From Mortierella sp. BCC40632 (lineage: Eukaryota; Mortierellomycota; Mortierellomycetes; Mortierellales; Mortierellaceae), in contig WAEK01000002.1 of NCBI GenBank assembly GCA_011634665.1, positions 2,183,501 through 2,247,500 of the forward strand: DNA of 64,000 nucleotides, written 5' to 3'. The stretch's first letter is position 1. Each line of letters opens with the position of its first letter. This document shows, in pieces, positions 58,693-64,000 of the stretch. The notes beneath the pieces are model-generated. The model was given only the letters and a program-made list of their open reading frames with translations. It was not told the origin of the DNA and ran no database searches. Made by a program: the position numbers and the translations under genes.

Positions 58693-61555
58693 CTAAGACA
58701 TAGTTGCAGGAGAGTGTGTCGCTGGCGTCGTAGGTGCAGTCGTCGGCAAAGGTGTATAGGCCGCCACCGTATTTGAACCACCTCCGGGCATAAATGAAAA
58801 AGAGGAAGAACGTCTCAACAACTTTCGTTGTCTCTCTGGCGGGATAATCACTCCTGTTGGGTCCAAAGGTTCTAAAATCGGATCCGCTGCACTCACTTCA
58901 CATACTCCTGTTTGACCTTCTTCTTCATCACACACATGGTTGACATCAATCCCAACCTTCTTGGCTTCATGTCTTGCTAGGATCCATCGAATCAATACAG
59001 GCAAGGCCGCCAGGAGAGCTACAACTGCCAACATGGCCAAGTTCTTGAGTGTAAAGATACTCACGCCCGAAGAATGATCCTCGACCAACTTTTCGAGTAC
59101 CATGCCTGCTTGGACATGAACAACCGAGGGTGCTGTCACACCGATTAGAGTACCGATAAAAAACTCTGGCCAGAGGGGGACGTTGAGATGAGGCGAACAA
59201 ATGTTGACAAACCAATTGGGCGGGAAAGGTGCCAGTCGGAGTAGAATGATGTAACTTAGTAGGTTGTTGCGATGCCGCTCCAGCTAAGAAGGCAAATAAA
59301 TATATCCAGAATCCAAAAGAGGGGGGGTAGAGATAAACAAGTCTGTTAGTGGACTTTGATCCAGAATTTAACCGAGGTGTGTGAGAGAATACGTCAATGC
59401 GTCCCGTGAGGAAGGGTGAAAAAAAAACAACAACAAAAAACAAAAAGGGCAAAAGGGGGAAGGGACCACCTGGGCTGGGCGCATCCTCGATATGGAAAAC
59501 GAATGGGCGTAGTTTGGTCGAAGCACTTTTTTTCTGACCCCGTCACCTTTTTTTTTTTTTTCTTTTGTTACCCAGAACCGCTTTTCGCACTCCACGTTGC
59601 ATCTCCTCTCAAAAAAACGTGAGCAAAAAAAAAAAAAGCATGCCCACGCGCGCGCAATGCCCTTGGAGAAATGAGCAACCGCTCAGCTGATCAAAACGAT
59701 AGAGGAGTGAGCTGATATTCAACCTTGGCAACCGAAAAGAAAAGTAAAGGAAAAAAAAAAAAAAAAAAAAAAAAGGTGTAACCAATATCGAGCATGTCCT
59801 TGAACCCTCGATTCATCTCCACACTGTCCCATGGAAATTTATCATCCCGCCCTTCTAATGCCCAATTTCAATGCCAATGCCACAGTTGTCCAATGATAAA
59901 AAAAAAAAAAAAAAAAAAAAAATCTAATTTGAATTGGGTAAAGAAGGATAAAAAAAAAAAAGTAGCAAACAACTTCTTACCTGTGTGTTCCATTTTTCCA
60001 TACGATCTCCAAACTTGCGCTTGACTAGCTTTGAAAAAAACAATCTAGAAAGTAGATAACAATTGGTTGCTCCAATAGCAGACGCCTACAGCAATGCACG
60101 GAATGGCGGAGTAAAGCATGAAAAGAGCGTCAGTTTGAAGAAAAAGAAAGAGGGAGATGGAAGAGAAGAGAGAGGAAGAAGAGGGGAGAGAGAGAGAGAG
60201 AGAGAGAGGGGAATGGAAGAAGGAGAATGAGGTGGACAACACAAGCAGGGATCGCCTCGAGGTGCGAGTATCACCCACGGAAATGCGGGAAAGCACTGTC
60301 CAATGAGTAAACCTTTTTTTCTCATGCGTCCCACAAACAGATAAAACAGGTTGAGGCATGCATTTTGCATACAACCACACACACAGAATTATCATAAAGA
60401 AGAAGAAGAAGAAAAAAAAAATTGGCCGGTGGTGGTAACAAAGAAAGGTGTAACCTTACAAAAGAAACCATGATCAAGGCGGCCCAGAACTTGAACAGTG
60501 CACCTCCGAGGATACTGAGCCACATGCTGCCAGGTACTGAGAATGTCTGAAGACTAAAGGTGGGAAGAAGAAAAAGAGAGAGAGAGAAAAAAAAAAAAAA
60601 GAGTCGAAATAATAGGTTAGGGCAAGACAAATGCTTGGCATCCAATTTTCTGCATAAATTCAAGTCGAGCAGGGGGAGGAACAAAGAAAAAAAAAAGTTC
60701 TTCCTCTCCTCCTGTTACTAGCGAGCACATACTAGAGATAGATGGTCAGGAATCCAAAGACCACGCGGTAATAGTGCTTGTCCATGTAGACAATCAGGAT
60801 CTTGCGCAGCGCCTCCAAGTCTTCCAGTGAGTGAGGGAAATGCAGGTCTTTCCGGTGTTCCCTACTCAGACGGGATAACGAAAAGGAAGAAGAAGCAAAA
60901 AAAAAAAAAAAGGCACCCCCATCATACCATGTCATATCATACCACAACCATTCAACACCCGTCCAGTAACAAACAAGAGAAAACTTGGTTAGCTCAATCA
61001 TCAGACCTCAAGGCACCCGTTCATACTCCTTCACACACCACACACCACCCGTACTGATCAAGCTAACGAAAACAACAACAATAAAAAAAAAAAAAAGGGA
61101 TAAATTGCATACTCATCAACCCGGGGAAGGGTATATTCAAGGACAATCGCCACAAAGATAGTGCCGAGTGCTAGAATGAGAAAGAACTTGCCGAGTTCTT
61201 TGAACAACCGAAGAAGGGATCGGTACCATGATCGCCATCGAGAAGAGGTCGAGTCATTCTTGAGTAGGTTGACATCCTCGCCGTCGTCCTCATCATCAAT
61301 ATCATCGTCAATATATGTTGAGCCACTGTTGCCATCGATGCTATTGTGGTTGTTGTTAATGCTGTTGGTGTTGTTGTTGCCTCTGTGGTCAAATACGTCA
61401 AGTCCAGAGTCTGTGGGGACAAGCGTTTCATTGCTGGCAGTTATAGAAGCTGCGGTACTATATGACGGCCGTGCTTGGTCCTTGATGAATGACTGCTGTT
61501 GCTGCTGGCGGGATGCATCCAAGAGCGGCCTGGTCTCATTGACTGTAGCATGCAT
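58693..61555 (-). CDS. TMEM41B-like VTT-domain membrane protein
   Basis: Five exons on the minus strand (61113-61555, 60733-60861, 60460-60553, 59981-60085, 58693-59283) give 453 aa. A disordered, Asn/Asp-rich N-terminus (about 110 residues) precedes a first membrane helix (FFLILALGTIFVAIVLEY). The VTT (SNARE-associated Golgi) domain follows: QTFSVPGSMWLSILGGALF, then ASAIGATNCYLLSRL, KWNTQLERHRNNLLSYIILLRL, and PFPPNWFVNICSPHLNVPL with FFIGTLIGVTAPS. These match animal TMEM41B, an ER phospholipid scramblase needed for autophagy and lipid transport, much better than the yeast Tvp38 branch. The C-terminal ~100 residues are polar and specific to this protein. The ER scramblase role is inferred from the family. 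Confidence 0.9.
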
Positions 61556-62015
61556 CTTCTTGGAGTGGTAGGAAGAGAGGAAGAGCCTCTGCAAGGTCTA
61601 GAAATGAAAGTGAATGAATGGTCTAAAAAGAAAGAAAGAAAGAAAGAATGGAGAGGAAGGGGAGAGGGGTGGGGAAGTTTGGGTTTATTGAGATGACAGC
61701 TTTTGAGTTGTTGGCTAGGAAGGAGAGAAAGAGCGGAGAGAGAAAAGAGAAGGAAAGATGTGTTGAAGAGGAATGAAATGAGAGTGAGAGTGTAATATAG
61801 AGTAAAAAAAGTGGCCCTTCTTTTCATGTAAAAAAGAGCGGATAAAAGGGATCAGCCTGCGACCCTTGTCTTGCATGCACTCTCTCACTCTCTCACTCTC
61901 ACTCTCACTCTCTCTTGCTCTTGCTCTCTGACCAGTCACAAACGCCGTCCTTTTATTACGTCGTTGACTATACTGCGGTGAGAGGTATCTGGGGCGGATG
62001 ATCACTTGTACGGTA
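61556..62015. other. Intergenic: TMEM41B-like promoter, Sel1 gene trailer
   Basis: The sequence on the minus strand is CT-rich up to the start codon, with AAAG and GA repeats on the plus strand (61625-61750) and CTCTCA repeats at 61875-61925. No gene is visible. Confidence 0.55.
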
Positions 62016-64000
62016 TTACTTGAAATTGACACCCTGCGCTACCACCTGGCCTTGCATCGCCTTGATCTCCCAGGTCGTTGCGCTCTCGGGACTCTTCTCC
62101 GTTCCGAACCCAGTCTTATAACAATTGGTCAGGTGGCTCATCGACGGCACATCCCCCGCTTGCGCTGCCTTCAGGAACCATGCGAATGCCTGTGGAGGGT
62201 TGACGGCCACACCCTTGCCTTCCTTGTACATGATCGCCACTCGCCTCATTCCAATCGCATGTCCCTTGGTCGCTGCTGCCATTTGCCACTCGAACGCCTC
62301 TTGCCAATCATTCCGTTCGTTGACTGCCATTGCCGCAAGGTTGATACACGCCTCGGCCGAACTGGCATTGTTATTGGCTCGAACAAATAGTTCCCGTGCC
62401 TTGACAGGGTCCTTGGATCCATTCTCACCATTGAGATAACACACTCCCAGATCGTAGGAGGCCTCTTCATAATTGTTCCGGAGTGCATTCTCATACCAGG
62501 CAAACTTTTTCTTGTCGTCCTTTTGAACAAAGTCACCCTTCTTGTACATCATTCCAAGATTGTACATGGCCTTTCCAGATCCAAGCTCTGCACCCTTGTT
62601 GAACCATTCAAAGGCCATTTCCATGTTGACGGGGACACCACGGCCATTGATATATGACAGGGCCAGGGCACAGCAGGCATCTGCATGTCCGTTGTTGGCT
62701 GCGGCCGTGAACCACTCGACAGCACCCTTCAGGTTCTGGTTCACACCCCAGCCATCACGATAACAATAACCAATCTCGGTTTGTGCCACTGGGATCCCGA
62801 GCTGTGCTGCCTTGAGCCACCATTCAAAGGCCTTTTCAGGTGTCTTTGTTGTTCCCTGTCCTTGTGAGTACATGTTGCCAATGGTTGCCATTGCCTTTCC
62901 ATTGCCCTTTTCCGCTGTTTTTTTTTTTTTTTGTTGTTGTTGTTGTTGTTGGACGTTAGAAGATGATAAATAAACAAGCATCCATCAGGGGAGAGAGAAA
63001 GAAAGGACGAGAGAAAGAAAGGAAGAAGAAAGAAAAGAAAAAGAGGAAAAAGAGGAAAAGAAAAAAGAAAAAAGAGCATGATATCTCCTTGTTAATACCG
63101 TACCAATGCTTACAATATCTCCTCCTTGACACGAGCAATTCGCTTTCACATACACATACACACACACTCTCTCTCTCTCTTACCAGACTTTTCGTAAAAG
63201 TAAAAAGCTTGCTCATAATCAACCACCTTTCCATACATGCCGTATTGGTGGGCATTTCCAAGACTCAACAAAGCTTCTGCCCAACCGGCGGTGGCAGCAC
63301 GTTCAAGCCAGTCCATGGCTTGTGCCGTGTCCTTGTTCAAATCCGATCCCGCAGGAGGATTGTTCAACATGCGTGCATAAACATGCATTGCCTCTGGATG
63401 ACCTTCCTGTGCAGACTGCAAGAGCCACTGAAGTCCACTCTTCAAGTTGGCCTCAGTACCTGTACCCTTCATCAGACATTCTGCTACCTTGAACTGGGCC
63501 AAAGACTTGTCAATAATGTCAATAGACCCTTCTACGGTCGAGGCGGCCGTCATCCACCAACTAAAGGCCTTTTCCAGATCCACGGGAATCTCACCCGCTC
63601 CTGCTCCTGAAGAAACACTCGAGGAAGAGGGGCCAGCGACACCTCCTGTGGTGTAGAGTTCAGCCAGACGCATGGTTGATTTAGCATCGCCCTTCTTGGC
63701 AGCGGTCTCGAGCCACATGGCGGCTCCTTCTGCCGTGGCATTACAACCCTCACCACGCATCAAACATTCACCGACTCGCCTCGTGGCGGCGGTATGACTG
63801 GAATAAGCGGCCTTGAGATACAAATCAAAGGCGGCCTTGAGGTTTTTAGGGACACCAGGACCTCCACGGGTGTAGAGTTCTGCAAGATAGAACTGAGCCT
63901 CGAGATGACCCTTGTTGGCGGCAGCGAGGTACCAATCCTCGGCACCTTTGAGATTCGGCACGGTCCCGATCCCGTTCTCGTAACAGTAGGCGGCTCTAAA
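62016..64000 (-). CDS. Sel1-repeat protein, 5' end outside the window
   Basis: Two exons are visible on the minus strand (63184-64000 continuing beyond the edge, and 62016-62914), joined in phase at KSAEKGN by a 269-nt intron. About 15 Sel1-like repeats (TPR-like, roughly 36 residues; pattern A..LG..Y..G.GV..D...A..W...AA..G) fill the whole visible part, for example NLKGAVEWFTAAANNGHADA and QTEIGYCYRDGWGV. The protein ends VAQGVNFK. Sel1 proteins are scaffolds, as in ERAD (Hrd3/SEL1L) or chitin synthase activation (Skt5/Chs4). Neither a membrane segment nor a prenylation motif is present in this part, so no function is assigned. Confidence 0.85.

Overview
The window is nuclear DNA from a filamentous fungus, most likely an early-diverging one (Mucoromycota, probably Mortierellales). 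The signs are genes split by several short introns with GTAAGT/GTATGT donors and poly-T tracts before CAG/TAG acceptors, a peroxisomal acyl-CoA oxidase ending in SKL, a CYP52/CYP4-like P450, a GT15 mannosyltransferase, a Bni4-like tail, and an Integrator subunit that budding and fission yeast lack. Family and organism calls come from recognising protein motifs by eye; no database was searched. Exon joins were worked out by hand so that splice sites, phase and conserved protein sequence agree.

Layout. 0-5 kb: an unrecognised 310-aa protein, then acyl-CoA oxidase (10 exons). 5-15 kb: a Bni4-like PP1-docking protein, a membrane P450 and PP1 inhibitor-2 (Glc8 type), separated by long non-coding stretches. 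15-22 kb: mitochondrial adrenodoxin/ferredoxin reductase and a secreted beta-helix protein. 22-29 kb, minus strand: a tiny 8-cysteine secreted protein, mitochondrial aconitase and ribosomal protein eS30. eS30 shares a 216-bp divergent promoter with INTS1 (29-34.5 kb, plus). 35-43 kb: RNPS1-like SR protein (minus), Pelota/Dom34, a METTL21-type methyltransferase and MsrA (plus). 43-50 kb, minus: V-ATPase proteolipid c and a kinesin-7. 51.8-58.5 kb, plus: a GT15 mannosyltransferase and a large unrecognised membrane protein. 58.7-64 kb, minus: TMEM41B-like VTT protein and a Sel1-repeat protein cut by the window edge.

The genes are ordinary housekeeping and do not form a cluster. Loose themes are mitochondrial Fe-S/redox metabolism (aconitase, adrenodoxin reductase, MsrA), fatty acid oxidation (acyl-CoA oxidase, omega-hydroxylase-like P450), RNA surveillance and processing (INTS1, RNPS1, Pelota, eS30) and PP1 regulation (Bni4-like, inhibitor-2). 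I found no transposon, tRNA, rRNA or CRISPR and no convincing novel multi-gene system. The most striking features are in gene architecture: a 6-nt microexon at the P-loop of the kinesin, an 18-nt microexon in aconitase, two GC-AG introns (one directly after an eS30 exon whose coding part is only the start codon), and many T(n)A(n) palindromes in non-coding DNA.
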